A stretch of DNA of 64,000 nucleotides from SHZL01 sp031362985 (GTDB lineage Bacteria; Pseudomonadota; Gammaproteobacteria; Xanthomonadales; SZUA-36). The notes beneath the pieces are model-generated. The model searched no databases and was not told where the DNA came from. It saw nothing but the letters and a program-made list of their open reading frames with translations. Within the stretch, counting starts at the first letter, position 1. The number at the start of each line of letters is the position of its first letter. The DNA lies in the NCBI GenBank assembly GCA_031362985.1, contig JANLTO010000160.1:1-64000 (forward strand), written 5' to 3'. The translations under genes were made by a program, and so were the position numbers. This document shows, piece after piece, positions 9,118 through 18,176 of this stretch.

Positions 9118-12100
9118 TTATTCCTCCAAAGCCAGCAAGCCGGCGTTACCGCCAACTGCCGCAGTATTTATGGTCAGAGTTCGCTCCGTAGCAAACCTGA
9201 GCATGTAATGTGGACCGCCGGCTTTGGGTCCGGTTCCAGATAACCGTTCTCCCCCAAATGGCTGAACCCCGACCACCGCGCCGATCATGTTCCGATTGAT
9301 GTAACAGTTTCCTGCCCGGATCCGGCTGGCAATGTACGCCTGCGTCCGGTCAATCCGGCTGTGGATGCCCAGGGTCAAACCGTAGCCTGCTGCATTGATC
9401 TCATTAATCACTTTGTCAAGATCCCGGGAGCCAAAACGCACTATGTGCAAAACGGGGCCAAAAATTTCCTTCGGTAATTGTGCAATTCCATTGATCTCAA
9501 AGGCACAAGGCGCAAAAAAATACCCGTCAAGCTCCTCCGGCAGAGTAACACGGGCGACCCGTTTGGCCTCCTTTTCCATTCGTTGTACATGATCCTGAAG
9601 CAATATGAGCGCATCCCGATCGATCACGGGACCTATGTCAGTAGCCAGTTGGCGCGGATCACCAATCACCAGTTCCTGCATGGCACCATTTAATAACTGG
9701 ATTACGTGATCAGCGATGTCTTGTTGCAAATACAACACGCGCAAAGCCGAGCATCGCTGGCCAGCACTTAAAAAAGCACTCGAGATGACGTCCTTGACCA
9801 CTTGCTCAGCCAGGGCCGAGCTATCCACCAACATGGCATTCTGTCCACCGGTCTCTGCGATCAGTGTGGCCAGGGGCGCGTCGCGCGCAGCCAGGGAACG
9901 GTTGATCAGGCGCGCTGTTTCGGTTGAACCTGTAAATGCAACTCCATCAATTCGGGGATCTGAAGTGAGCATTGCGCCCACCGTGGCGCCATCGCCCGGC
10001 AGCAACTGCAATGCAGCCCCGGGAACCCCTGCCTGGTGCAAGAGACGAGTGACTAACGCTGCAATTGCGGGAGTTTGTTCAGCGGGTTTTGCCAGGACGG
10101 TGTTTCCCGCTGCCAGGGCTGCAGTTACCTGCCCGGTGAATATGGCCAACGGGAAATTCCAGGGGCTGATGCAGGCAAAAACACCCCTGCCGTGCAAGGA
10201 CAGTTCATTCGACTCGCCCGTTGGCCCGGGCAGAACCAGGGGTTGACTGAATCGCTCCCTCGCCTGAAGTGAATAATAACGTGCAAAATCAACAGCTTCA
10301 CGTACTTCGGCGATCGCATCCCGGACGGTTTTTCCCGCCTCACGGGCACAAAGGACCATGAGTTCAGGCAGATGCTGCTCCATTAAATCCGCCGCCCTGT
10401 CCAGCATGTCAGCGCGGGTGCCGGGCGGCACTTTATTCCAGTCAGGGGCGTAATCGCACGCAGTTGCAATGGCCTTTCCGACCTGCTGCTCGCTTGTTTG
10501 CGCAACTGTTCCTACGACGTCAGAAAGCCGTGCCGGGTTGACATTGTCAGAGCGCACGCCGGGACCCAGGCTGGCAGGTGCAGCAAGTATGGGCTCAACA
10601 TCCCAACGGCAATTTGCAAAGTGCTGCATTTGCTCTGCCAATGACTCCACCGACAACTCATTGGCCAGGTTGACGCCCCTGGAGTTTTTTCGTTGCCGGC
10701 CGTAGAGGTTTCGAGGTAATGGTATTCCTGCATGCGCTACTGGCCGGGTATTCTGCACTTTGAGGATTGGGTCTTCTGCGACCTCAGAAGCGGGAAGAGA
10801 TTCGTTGACGATGCGGTTTACAAAAGAGGTATTTGATCCGTTCTCCAGCAATCGCCTGACCAGGTAAGGCAACAGATCCTCATGGCTGCCCACGGGAGCG
10901 TAAACCCGGCAGGCATGGCGATATCCCGGCGCCTCCATGACCACGCCGTAGAGATCAGCTCCCATGCCGTGCAAGCGTTGAAACTCGAAATCCAGCCGGT
11001 CACCCGCGAGTTCCGTGATCACCGCAACGGTATGAGCATTATGCGTGGCGAACTGCGGGAAAAATGCCTGCCGGTCCGACAACAAGGCCTTGGCGCAAGC
11101 TATGTACGAGACATCCGTGTTCGGCTTGCGCGTGAACACCGGATATCCGTCGAACCCTTCAACCTGCGCAAACTTGATCTCGGAATCCCAGTAGGCGCCC
11201 TTGACCAGCCTTACCGGGATGCGCCGTCCATGGCAATGTGCCACGTCCGCAAGCAAGGCAATTTCGGCTATCGCACGCTTTTGGTATGCCTGTAACGCCA
11301 GTCCGAACCCGTTCCAACCGGCAAGTGCTGGTGCAGCCAGCACATGGGAAAAAACGTCAAGAGTAAGTAACAACCGTTCCGCTTCCTCAGTATCGATGGT
11401 CAGGGCCATGCGGTTGGTTTTAGCCAGTTGCGCTAATTCCAGCAACCGCGGCACGAGTTCCCTCAATACCCGATCTTTCTGGGCGAATTCAAATCGCGGA
11501 TGCAGCGCGGATAGCTTTACGGAAATACTGGGAGCAGCGTAAATATCATCCGCCTGGTTGTTTTGACCAATTGTGCCAATGGCGTCCTTGTACGCTTCCA
11601 TGTAACGGTCAGCATCGCGGGTCGTCAGAGCAGCCTCGCCCAGCATGTCATAGGAATAGTGGTACATGCGATTGTCTTTCTTGCGGGACCGTTCAATGGC
11701 TTCTGCAATGGTGCGCCCCATGACGTACTGGTACCCCATGATACGCATGGCTTGACGGATGGCGCCCCGAACCACGGGCTCTCCGCTACGATTAATCAAC
11801 CGGCCTAGGGCAGCAGCGAAGTTGTTCGCAGAGTTGCTGGAAAATGATGCCAGTTTTCCGGTCAACATCAGACCCCAGGTTGAGGCGTTGACCAGCACAG
11901 ATGCGCTCTTGCCGACATGCGACTCCCAATCCGCATCACCCAGTTTATCGGCTATGAGCTTCTCGGCGGTTGCGGAGTCCGGTATGCGCAGCAGCGCCTC
12001 TGCGAGGCACATCAATACCACCCCTTCTTCCGAAGAAAGATCATATTCCTGCATGAAGGCTTCCATGACCCCCTGCCTGGACTTTCGTGCCCGCACCTGG

Positions 12101-12285
12101 CCGACCAGAAATTCAGCCCTTTGTGATACGCGCATGACTGCATCAGGCTCAAGCCTTGCAAGTTCCAACAATTGCAGGACAAGCTCAGCTTCATCGGCGT
12201 GATAGGATTCGTTTATTGTCTTTCTTAACGAGTCCATGTCCGGGTTCGGGGGTTTAAGGAAGTCGAACGCCCTTGGTTCGGTCAC
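9118..12285 (-). CDS. putA: Bifunctional proline dehydrogenase / pyrroline-5-carboxylate dehydrogenase
   Basis: A 1055-residue enzyme that oxidises proline to glutamate in two linked steps, passing electrons from FAD to quinone and then reducing NAD. An alpha-helical arm and the FAD-binding proline dehydrogenase barrel fill about 30-500. The aldehyde dehydrogenase half follows, with catalytic Cys in SAGQRCSALRVL and the NAD site at VAFTGSTE. There is no ribbon-helix-helix DNA-binding domain at the N-terminus, so unlike E. coli PutA (about 1320 residues) it cannot repress its own gene. The start is a GTG with AGGAG 9 bases upstream. It is divergent from the oxidase locus. Confidence 0.95.
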   Translation of the reverse strand: MTEPRAFDFLKPPNPDMDSLRKTINESYHADEAELVLQLLELARLEPDAVMRVSQRAEFLVGQVRARKSRQGVMEAFMQEYDLSSEEGVVLMCLAEALLRIPDSATAEKLIADKLGDADWESHVGKSASVLVNASTWGLMLTGKLASFSSNSANNFAAALGRLINRSGEPVVRGAIRQAMRIMGYQYVMGRTIAEAIERSRKKDNRMYHYSYDMLGEAALTTRDADRYMEAYKDAIGTIGQNNQADDIYAAPSISVKLSALHPRFEFAQKDRVLRELVPRLLELAQLAKTNRMALTIDTEEAERLLLTLDVFSHVLAAPALAGWNGFGLALQAYQKRAIAEIALLADVAHCHGRRIPVRLVKGAYWDSEIKFAQVEGFDGYPVFTRKPNTDVSYIACAKALLSDRQAFFPQFATHNAHTVAVITELAGDRLDFEFQRLHGMGADLYGVVMEAPGYRHACRVYAPVGSHEDLLPYLVRRLLENGSNTSFVNRIVNESLPASEVAEDPILKVQNTRPVAHAGIPLPRNLYGRQRKNSRGVNLANELSVESLAEQMQHFANCRWDVEPILAAPASLGPGVRSDNVNPARLSDVVGTVAQTSEQQVGKAIATACDYAPDWNKVPPGTRADMLDRAADLMEQHLPELMVLCAREAGKTVRDAIAEVREAVDFARYYSLQARERFSQPLVLPGPTGESNELSLHGRGVFACISPWNFPLAIFTGQVTAALAAGNTVLAKPAEQTPAIAALVTRLLHQAGVPGAALQLLPGDGATVGAMLTSDPRIDGVAFTGSTETARLINRSLAARDAPLATLIAETGGQNAMLVDSSALAEQVVKDVISSAFLSAGQRCSALRVLYLQQDIADHVIQLLNGAMQELVIGDPRQLATDIGPVIDRDALILLQDHVQRMEKEAKRVARVTLPEELDGYFFAPCAFEINGIAQLPKEIFGPVLHIVRFGSRDLDKVINEINAAGYGLTLGIHSRIDRTQAYIASRIRAGNCYINRNMIGAVVGVQPFGGERLSGTGPKAGGPHYMLRFATERTLTINTAAVGGNAGLLALEE

Positions 12286-12393
12286 TGCTGTTTACTCCTG
12301 GGTTTTTACAGACTCGGCGCGGCCACATCGCCATTGATTCCATCTTCAGCCAGTTTACTCGCAGCCTCACTGCATGAAAACCGGTAAATCGCC

Positions 12394-12423
12394 TTGCCCA
12401 CCTCTTGGCAGGACGGATACAAT
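12394..12423 (+). promoter_or_regulatory. Candidate sigma-70 promoter for the cytochrome oxidase operon
   Basis: The 322-base gap between putA and coxB holds no gene that I can recognise. On the plus strand TTGCCC (12394-12399) and TACAAT (12418-12423) are separated by 18 bases, a fair match to a sigma-70 promoter. This would leave an untranslated leader of about 175 bases before coxB. I did not find a comparably clear promoter for putA. The call is from motif reading only. Confidence 0.45.
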
Positions 12424-12607
12424 TAGCGGCTTGGTGAATAACTGCGTTGAGTGACTTTAAGAACGGTTTCGCTGCTCCTTGCAGCCCAACCGGCACTGGC
12501 GAGCGGGCCTTGCTTTTGGGGGGTGTACAGCCCAAGGAGTCTTGGTTTCAATCCAAACTGGTCGTGCAGTCCGTTTGTCACTATTAATCCTGAGGCCTGA
12601 AAACCTG

Positions 12608-13768
12608 ATGAAGAAACAAAATACGATCATTGTTGCACTGGCAGTTCTCGCAGCAGTATGCGCAGCTTTTTGGCTGCTTCTCGTTGCGCCCGGGTACAGC
12701 GGAAATGCCATCAACATGACCCGCGGTGTTACCGAGCAGTCACAGCTGAATTACGACCTTCACATGACGGTGCTCTGGATTTGCGTGGTAATCGGCATCC
12801 TGGTGTTTTCTGCGATGTTTCTTTCCATCGTCTTGCACCGCAAGTCGAAGGGTTACAAACCGGCAAAGTTTACCCACAGCACAAAGGCAGAAATGGTGTG
12901 GTCCATAATCCCGGTGTTCATTCTCATTGTCATCGCAGTGCCTGCAACTCGCGCCCTTATTGTTATGGAAGTCACTCCGGAAACGGAAATGACCATCAAA
13001 ATCACTGCTTTCCAGTGGCGCTGGAAGTATGAGTACCTAGATGATGGAATCGAATTCATCAGTTCCCTGGCTGAATCATCAAACGCAGCGCGCAGGCTCG
13101 ACTCAGGCATTGATCCTGCAACGGTGGAAAACTACTTGCTGGACGTTGACCACAGGCTGGTCCTCCCTGCCGAAACGAAGATCAAGTTCCTCATAACCGC
13201 GGATGACGTCTTACACTCGTGGTGGGTGCCGGCACTGGGTTGGAAACGTGATGCCGTACCGGGTTTCATCAATGAGGGCTGGGCCGAAATCCAGGAACCC
13301 GGCATTTATCGCGGGCAATGTGCCGAGCTTTGCGGCAGAGACCATGGCTTCATGCCCATCGTGCTGGAGGTGCTTCCGCCAGAACAGTTCAGGCAATGGG
13401 TTGAACAGCAACAGCAGAAGAACATCGTCGAGGACGCAGACATGGAGCGGCTTTGGACTCGCGAAGACCTGATGGTGCGCGGAGAGTCCGTTTACCTCGC
13501 GCAGTGCTCAACCTGCCATCAGGATGACGGCTCAGGACTGGCCCCCGCATTCCCCGCACTGGCTGGCAGTGCAGTGGCAACCGGCCCGCTGGCCGAACAT
13601 ATCAGTCTTGTGCTCAACGGGAAATCCGGAACTGCCATGCAGGCCTTTGGAGCTTTGCTGTCCGAGTCTGACGTGGCTGCTGTCTTGACCTATACACGCA
13701 ATGCATTTGGAAATGAGACGGGAGATGTGGTGCAGCCGCAAGCCATCGTCCGCACAAAAAACGGCTAA
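12608..13768 (+). CDS. coxB: Cytochrome c oxidase subunit II with C-terminal cytochrome c domain
   Basis: The 386-residue protein is a caa3-type subunit II. It has two membrane helices (about 7-27 and 52-75) and a periplasmic cupredoxin domain with the binuclear CuA ligands (HSWWVP, then GQCAELCGRDHGFM). An extra cytochrome c domain has heme motif CSTCH and a likely Met ligand further on. The subunit accepts electrons from cytochrome c and passes them to subunit I. The frame is open to 12479, but MKKQNTIIVALAVLAA at 12608 gives a normal N-terminus. It is followed 3 bases later by coxA. Confidence 0.95.
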   Translation: MKKQNTIIVALAVLAAVCAAFWLLLVAPGYSGNAINMTRGVTEQSQLNYDLHMTVLWICVVIGILVFSAMFLSIVLHRKSKGYKPAKFTHSTKAEMVWSIIPVFILIVIAVPATRALIVMEVTPETEMTIKITAFQWRWKYEYLDDGIEFISSLAESSNAARRLDSGIDPATVENYLLDVDHRLVLPAETKIKFLITADDVLHSWWVPALGWKRDAVPGFINEGWAEIQEPGIYRGQCAELCGRDHGFMPIVLEVLPPEQFRQWVEQQQQKNIVEDADMERLWTREDLMVRGESVYLAQCSTCHQDDGSGLAPAFPALAGSAVATGPLAEHISLVLNGKSGTAMQAFGALLSESDVAAVLTYTRNAFGNETGDVVQPQAIVRTKNG

Positions 13769-13771
13769 GCC

Positions 13772-15433
13772 ATGGGAAACACTGAGATGGGTTCCGAAAA
13801 AACACTAGCTCACAGCGACCACACGGTTGCAGAGCACGACGAACATCATGATCACAAGCCAAAAGGCTTTCTTGATCGCTGGTTGTATACCACCAACCAC
13901 AAGGACATCGGCACACTTTACCTGATTTTTTCCCTGGTAATGTTTCTCACCGGTGGCCTCATGGCCATGGTAATACGCGCAGAATTATTCATGCCCGGGC
14001 TGCAACTGGTTGAACCTGACTTCTTCAACCAGATGACTACCATGCATGCTTTGATCATGGTTTTCGGAGCGGTCATGCCTGCCTGGGTAGGCTTTGCAAA
14101 CTGGATGATTCCGATGATGATTGGCGCACCGGACATGGCATTGCCGCGCATGAATAACTGGAGTTTCTGGATACTTCCGTTCGCTTTCACCATGCTGCTG
14201 AGCACGCTTCTCATGGATTCCGGCGGCCCCGCCTCCGGTTGGACGCTTTACCCGCCATTGAGTTTGCAGGGCGGGCAGAGCTTTGCGTTCGTGGTGTTTT
14301 CCGTTCATATGATGGGCATCTCTTCCATCATGGGTTCCATCAACGTCATCGCAACCATTGTCAACATGCGGGCTCCAGGCATGACCCTGCTGCGCATGCC
14401 ACTGTTCGTCTGGACCTGGTTGATTACGGCATTCCTGCTGATTGCCGTAATGCCAGTACTGGCCGGGGCAGTGACTATGCTGCTTACCGATCATTTCTTT
14501 GGGACAAGTTTCTTTAATGCCGCAGGTGGCGGTGATCCGGTCATGTTCCAGCATATTTTCTGGTTCTTTGGACATCCGGAGGTGTACATCATGATCCTGC
14601 CGGCCTTTGGTGTCGTGTCCGAGATTATTCCCACCTTCTCGCGCAAGCCACTGTTTGGATATGCCGCGATGGTTTATGCCACTGCATCCATTGCGTTTTT
14701 GTCCTTCATTGTTTGGGCCCACCATATGTTCTCCGTCGGAATGCCTCTGGCGGGCGAGCTGTTCTTCATGTATGCCACGATGCTGATTGCCATTCCGACA
14801 GGCGTCAAGGTTTTTAACTGGGTCAGTACAATGTGGCGTGGTTCCATGACCTTTGAAACACCTATGCTCTTTGCCATTGGCTTCGTAGTGCTATTCACTA
14901 TCGGTGGCTTGTCTGGCCTGATGCTGGCAATGGCATCCGTAGACTTGCAATATCACGATTCGTATTTCGTCGTGGCGCATTTCCATTACGTACTCGTGCC
15001 TGGATCTGTATTTGCCCTCATGGCAGGAACCTATTACTGGCTACCAAAGTGGACCGGGCACATGTATTCGGAACGGTGGGGCAAAATTCACTTCTGGCTT
15101 TCTGCGATTTTTGTCAACGTGTTGTTTTTCCCCCAGCACTATCTTGGCCTTGCCGGAATGCCCAGGAGAATACCGGACTACTCAGTCCAGTTTGCTGATT
15201 TCAATATGATTTCGTCCATTGGCGGTTTTGCATTTGGCGCCACCCAGTTGATTTTCGTCGGCGTGATAATCCATTGCATCTACAAGAGTCGCCAGGTCGC
15301 TGCCAGCAGGGTTTGGGAAGGGGCAAGGGGGCTTGAATGGACACTGTCGTCACCACCTCCCTACCACTCCTTCAATGTGCCGCCACCCATCAATTCATCC
15401 ACTGTCGCACATGCGGATGAGTACAGCCATTGA
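13772..15433 (+). CDS. coxA: Cytochrome c oxidase subunit I (aa3-type)
   Basis: The 553-residue catalytic subunit has about 12 membrane helices and holds heme a and the heme a3-CuB centre where oxygen is reduced. The CuB and tyrosine motif is in FFGHPEVYIMILPAFG, the histidine pair in VWAHHMFSVG, and the heme ligands in VAHFHYVLVPG. The Glu in GHPEVY is the usual D-channel residue, pointing to an A-type proton pump. The N-terminus before WLYTTNHKDIG is rich in histidine (HSDHTVAEHDEHHDHKPKG). It lies between coxB and a tiny membrane-protein gene. Confidence 0.97.
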   Translation: MGNTEMGSEKTLAHSDHTVAEHDEHHDHKPKGFLDRWLYTTNHKDIGTLYLIFSLVMFLTGGLMAMVIRAELFMPGLQLVEPDFFNQMTTMHALIMVFGAVMPAWVGFANWMIPMMIGAPDMALPRMNNWSFWILPFAFTMLLSTLLMDSGGPASGWTLYPPLSLQGGQSFAFVVFSVHMMGISSIMGSINVIATIVNMRAPGMTLLRMPLFVWTWLITAFLLIAVMPVLAGAVTMLLTDHFFGTSFFNAAGGGDPVMFQHIFWFFGHPEVYIMILPAFGVVSEIIPTFSRKPLFGYAAMVYATASIAFLSFIVWAHHMFSVGMPLAGELFFMYATMLIAIPTGVKVFNWVSTMWRGSMTFETPMLFAIGFVVLFTIGGLSGLMLAMASVDLQYHDSYFVVAHFHYVLVPGSVFALMAGTYYWLPKWTGHMYSERWGKIHFWLSAIFVNVLFFPQHYLGLAGMPRRIPDYSVQFADFNMISSIGGFAFGATQLIFVGVIIHCIYKSRQVAASRVWEGARGLEWTLSSPPPYHSFNVPPPINSSTVAHADEYSH

Positions 15434-15449
15434 GGCGAATGGACCAAGC

Positions 15450-15572
15450 ATGGGTAATCAAGAGGAAATTTTACAGCGGCGCAGAGGCGCTGTCCGGACG
15501 GCATGGTTACTCACGGGTGTGGCCACGCTGATTTTTGTGCTGTTCATTCTTTCGGGTGTATTGGGTAACTGA
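15450..15572 (+). CDS. Small single-pass membrane protein of the cytochrome oxidase operon
   Basis: This 40-residue frame starts MGNQEEILQRRRGAVRTAW, with a basic segment followed by one membrane helix (about 19-37). Its place between coxA and ctaG matches the tiny proteins often annotated as cytochrome oxidase small assembly proteins. The exact function is unknown. An in-frame ATG at 15417 would overlap the coxA end and give 51 residues; GGA six bases before 15450 favours the shorter form. The stop codon lies one base before the ctaG ATG, a spacing that suggests translational coupling and supports a real gene. Confidence 0.65.
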   Translation: MGNQEEILQRRRGAVRTAWLLTGVATLIFVLFILSGVLGN

Positions 15573-15573
15573 A

Positions 15574-16164
15574 ATGCCAAATCCACTGCAGGAAAACTCA
15601 CGCAACACCCGGGCCAGTCCATCCAATCGAAAAATTGTTTTGGCGCTGCTGTTCGTAACCGTGAGCATGTTCGGGTTTGGTTTTGCCATGCTGCCTTTGT
15701 ACACCGTGCTATGCGAACTTACAGGTCTCGGCGGGCGCAGCATCCAGGTTGCAAATGACAATTCAAACGTGACGGCCTCGGACCGGGAGATCAAAATTCG
15801 CTTCGTGGCAACTACTAATTCCGGCTTGCCCTGGGAGTTTGAACCCGCGGTGAATTCCAAAACGGTGCGACTAGGTGAAATGTCGGATGCAATGTACCTC
15901 GCCACGAACCGAACGGACGAGGCAACCCTTGGTCACGCAACCTATAACGTGGTCCCGCCGAATGCCAGCTTGTATTTCGTCAAGACCGAGTGCTTCTGCT
16001 TCAGTGAGCAATTGCTCGGCGCACACCAGACCCGTGAGTTGCCGGTGCATTTTTTCATCAAGCCTGATCTGCCGGAGCAAATTCGCGAGATTACGCTTTC
16101 GTATACGTTTTATCGAAACAACGATGCGGGTGCACTTGCTCTGGCAATGGCGTCCGCACCCTGA
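15574..16164 (+). CDS. ctaG: Cytochrome c oxidase assembly protein CtaG (Cox11 family)
   Basis: A 196-residue periplasm-facing copper chaperone that delivers copper to the CuB site of subunit I. An N-terminal membrane helix (about 23-45) is followed by an immunoglobulin-like domain with the copper motif CFCFSEQ. A third conserved Cys lies just after the helix (LYTVLCELTG). The ATG at 15574 is chosen over a start 13 codons upstream because it follows the preceding stop by one base and gives a normal N-terminus. It is followed by subunit III after 26 bases. Confidence 0.93.
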   Translation: MPNPLQENSRNTRASPSNRKIVLALLFVTVSMFGFGFAMLPLYTVLCELTGLGGRSIQVANDNSNVTASDREIKIRFVATTNSGLPWEFEPAVNSKTVRLGEMSDAMYLATNRTDEATLGHATYNVVPPNASLYFVKTECFCFSEQLLGAHQTRELPVHFFIKPDLPEQIREITLSYTFYRNNDAGALALAMASAP

Positions 16165-16190
16165 CAGGACTCAATGAGGTTCAGAGATAA

Positions 16191-17060
16191 ATGGCACAGC
16201 ATGAAGAAGGCTCCTACTACGTACCCCACGGCACACATTGGCCCATAATCGGCTCTTTGGGGCTGATCACCATGTTGTCCAGCGCAGCGTTCTGGATGAA
16301 TGATGCCGCCATCGCGCCATGGACCTTTGCGGTTGGGGTGGCGATCATGATTGTCATGCTCGTCGGTTGGTTCGGACAAGTGATCCGTGAAAGCGAAGAC
16401 GGGATGTACAACTCACAAGTGGATACTTCTTTTCGTATGGGAATGGCCTGGTTTATTTTTTCTGAAGTGATGTTTTTTGCCTGCTTTTTCGGTGCGCTGT
16501 TTTATGCCCGGGTACTTTCCGTGCCCTGGTTGGGCGGTGCCGGCGCAGAAGGCTACACCAATGAAATACTGTGGCAGGGTTACCAGAATGTCTGGCCAAC
16601 TGGAGGGCCGGCGCAGTTGGGAGGACAGTTCCAAACGATTCCGGCGTTTGGTGTTCCTTTTCTCAATACGCTCATCCTGCTGACTTCCGGCTTGACCGTC
16701 ACCCTGGCCCACCATGCTTTGAAAAAAGATCATCGTCGCCAGTTGGTAGGATGGCTTTTTGCAACGGTATTTCTGGGCTTTCTGTTCGTGTGGTTCCAGG
16801 CTGAAGAATACCGGGAGGCCTACGAGGAACTGGGCTTAACCCTGGGATCAGGAATTTATGGCTCCACCTTTTTCATGCTTACCGGCTTTCATGGAGTACA
16901 CGTAACACTCGGCGCGATCATGTTGTTGGTGATTGCGTTGCGATGTGCCAGAGGGCACTTCAAACCTGACCAGCACTTTGGCTTTGAAGCGGTGGCGTGG
17001 TACTGGCATTTCGTAGACGTGGTGTGGCTGGGATTATTTATCTTTGTATATGTGTTCTGA
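16191..17060 (+). CDS. coxC: Cytochrome c oxidase subunit III
   Basis: A 289-residue membrane protein with about seven helices. Typical subunit III sequences are visible: YYVPHGTHWPIIGSLG at the start, WFGQVIRESE, the FHGVHVTLG segment, and the ending AVAWYWHFVDVVWLGLF. The subunit stabilises the oxidase and sustains proton uptake. It closes the first half of the oxidase locus; the next gene is on the opposite strand and converges on it with 55 bases between the stops. Confidence 0.95.
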   Translation: MAQHEEGSYYVPHGTHWPIIGSLGLITMLSSAAFWMNDAAIAPWTFAVGVAIMIVMLVGWFGQVIRESEDGMYNSQVDTSFRMGMAWFIFSEVMFFACFFGALFYARVLSVPWLGGAGAEGYTNEILWQGYQNVWPTGGPAQLGGQFQTIPAFGVPFLNTLILLTSGLTVTLAHHALKKDHRRQLVGWLFATVFLGFLFVWFQAEEYREAYEELGLTLGSGIYGSTFFMLTGFHGVHVTLGAIMLLVIALRCARGHFKPDQHFGFEAVAWYWHFVDVVWLGLFIFVYVF

Positions 17061-17115
17061 TACGCCGAATCCGCTTCCTGCCAAGTGCTTGGCCCACTTC
17101 TGATCCTGCCCGCGC

Positions 17116-17361
17116 CTACGGCTGGTCGTCCGCCGCCTGATTAGCGCCAGGAACGTGAACCGGGCCATTGCTACTGGGTTCAATCCAGCCCAGTTGGTAG
17201 GCTCCCCAAAGAGTCGCAAATAACACCAGTGAAAGGCCGATTCGCCACGTTAGTCGCTTGACCGTCCGATCTCCCTTACCCTTGTCGCGGACCAGGAAGA
17301 AGAATGACGAAATCAGGCTGTAGAGAATGGTGAGGAGGAACAGGATAATGAAGATTTTCAT
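17116..17361 (-). CDS. DUF2909-like two-helix membrane protein
   Basis: The 81-residue protein has two membrane helices (about 3-23 and 39-60) joined by a short basic cytosolic loop (RDKGKGDRTVKRLTW). It looks like the DUF2909 family, small proteins routinely found in the cytochrome oxidase loci of gammaproteobacteria but without known function. The longer frame up to 17442 overlaps the divergent SURF1 gene; the ATG at 17361 (MKIFIILFLL) gives the normal N-terminus. It is the only minus-strand gene inside the oxidase locus. Confidence 0.78.
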   Translation of the reverse strand: MKIFIILFLLTILYSLISSFFFLVRDKGKGDRTVKRLTWRIGLSLVLFATLWGAYQLGWIEPSSNGPVHVPGANQAADDQP

Positions 17362-17397
17362 GAGCACGACGGTCTCTCCCTGTATTGGATTTGCCTC

Positions 17398-17403
17398 ATT
17401 ATA
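17398..17403 (-). promoter_or_regulatory. Candidate -10 element for the DUF2909 gene
   Basis: On the minus strand a perfect TATAAT lies about 37 bases upstream of the DUF2909 start codon, inside the short divergent gap before SURF1. No good -35 hexamer is seen at the right distance, so this is a weak call. Confidence 0.3.
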
Positions 17404-17426
17404 GCGGACTAATAGGCGGCAACTAC

Positions 17427-18176
17427 ATGCATCTACACCCATCCGCTTCCCTCAGCCTGATACTTCTACCGCTGGCGGCGTTTTTTGTGTGGCTGGGCCT
17501 TTGGCAACTCGACCGCAAGCACGAAAAAGAACAGATGATCGACCAATATCAGAACGCTCCACTGCTGGAATATGCTTCACCAGGCGAGTTTAACCCGCAC
17601 TATGCCCGCGTCCAGCTTACTGGACAGTACGACCCAAACTGGCAACTCTTACTGGACAATAAGGTATTCAAAGGGCGCGTCGGTGTCCATGTGCTCACCT
17701 TGTTCCGCCCGTCTTTTGGCAAGCCTGTGCTGGTGAATCGTGGCTGGGTGCCCCTAGGTCCCAAACGCGGCAACCTCCCGGAAATACCTACTCCAACAGA
17801 ACAGGTCCAGATATCCGGAATGCTCATCAAGCCCGCTGAGGACGGAATTCGCCTCGGCGCGCCAGAGAAGCTTGTTGGACCGGGGCAAGCACAGCTGGTG
17901 ACCTATCTTGTGATGAGTGAGGTCGCATCCGCACTCGATGGAAGAGTAGCGCAGCAACTCTTGCAGCTCGATGCAACGGACGCATCGGGCTTTGAAGATC
18001 GTAATTGGCAACCCACGGTGATGATGCCCGCTCAGCATGGGGCCTATGCCCTGCAGTGGTTTTCATTATCCCTGGCCATCGTGATCATCTGGTTTACCCT
18101 GGGCTGGCGGCGGGGCGCTTCGCACCGTTTGAGTAAAGATCGAAGTAACAGGGACTTTGGGCAGAAGCCGACATGA
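17427..18176 (+). CDS. SURF1 family cytochrome oxidase biogenesis protein
   Basis: The 249-residue protein has the SURF1 layout: an N-terminal membrane helix (about 7-23), a periplasmic domain with the conserved LDNKVFKGRVGVHVLT and VNRGWVP motifs, and a C-terminal helix (about 210-230). SURF1 proteins help deliver or insert heme a into subunit I. The ATG at 17427 is preferred over one 14 codons upstream, giving a short n-region before the helix. Its stop overlaps the start of the next gene by four bases (ATGA at 18173-18176). Confidence 0.9.
   Translation: MHLHPSASLSLILLPLAAFFVWLGLWQLDRKHEKEQMIDQYQNAPLLEYASPGEFNPHYARVQLTGQYDPNWQLLLDNKVFKGRVGVHVLTLFRPSFGKPVLVNRGWVPLGPKRGNLPEIPTPTEQVQISGMLIKPAEDGIRLGAPEKLVGPGQAQLVTYLVMSEVASALDGRVAQQLLQLDATDASGFEDRNWQPTVMMPAQHGAYALQWFSLSLAIVIIWFTLGWRRGASHRLSKDRSNRDFGQKPT

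Noticed and set aside
9078..9155. N-terminal extension of gspA back to 9155
   Set aside because: It would overlap the putA end by 38 bases and adds 26 residues not typical of GspA.
12479..12607. N-terminal extension of coxB back to 12479
   Set aside because: The extra residues precede a normal signal-anchor start at 12608 and carry no conserved sequence.
13985..14725. Minus-strand open frame (246 codons) inside coxA
   Set aside because: The His/Asn/Gln-rich translation is an antisense artefact of a membrane-protein gene.
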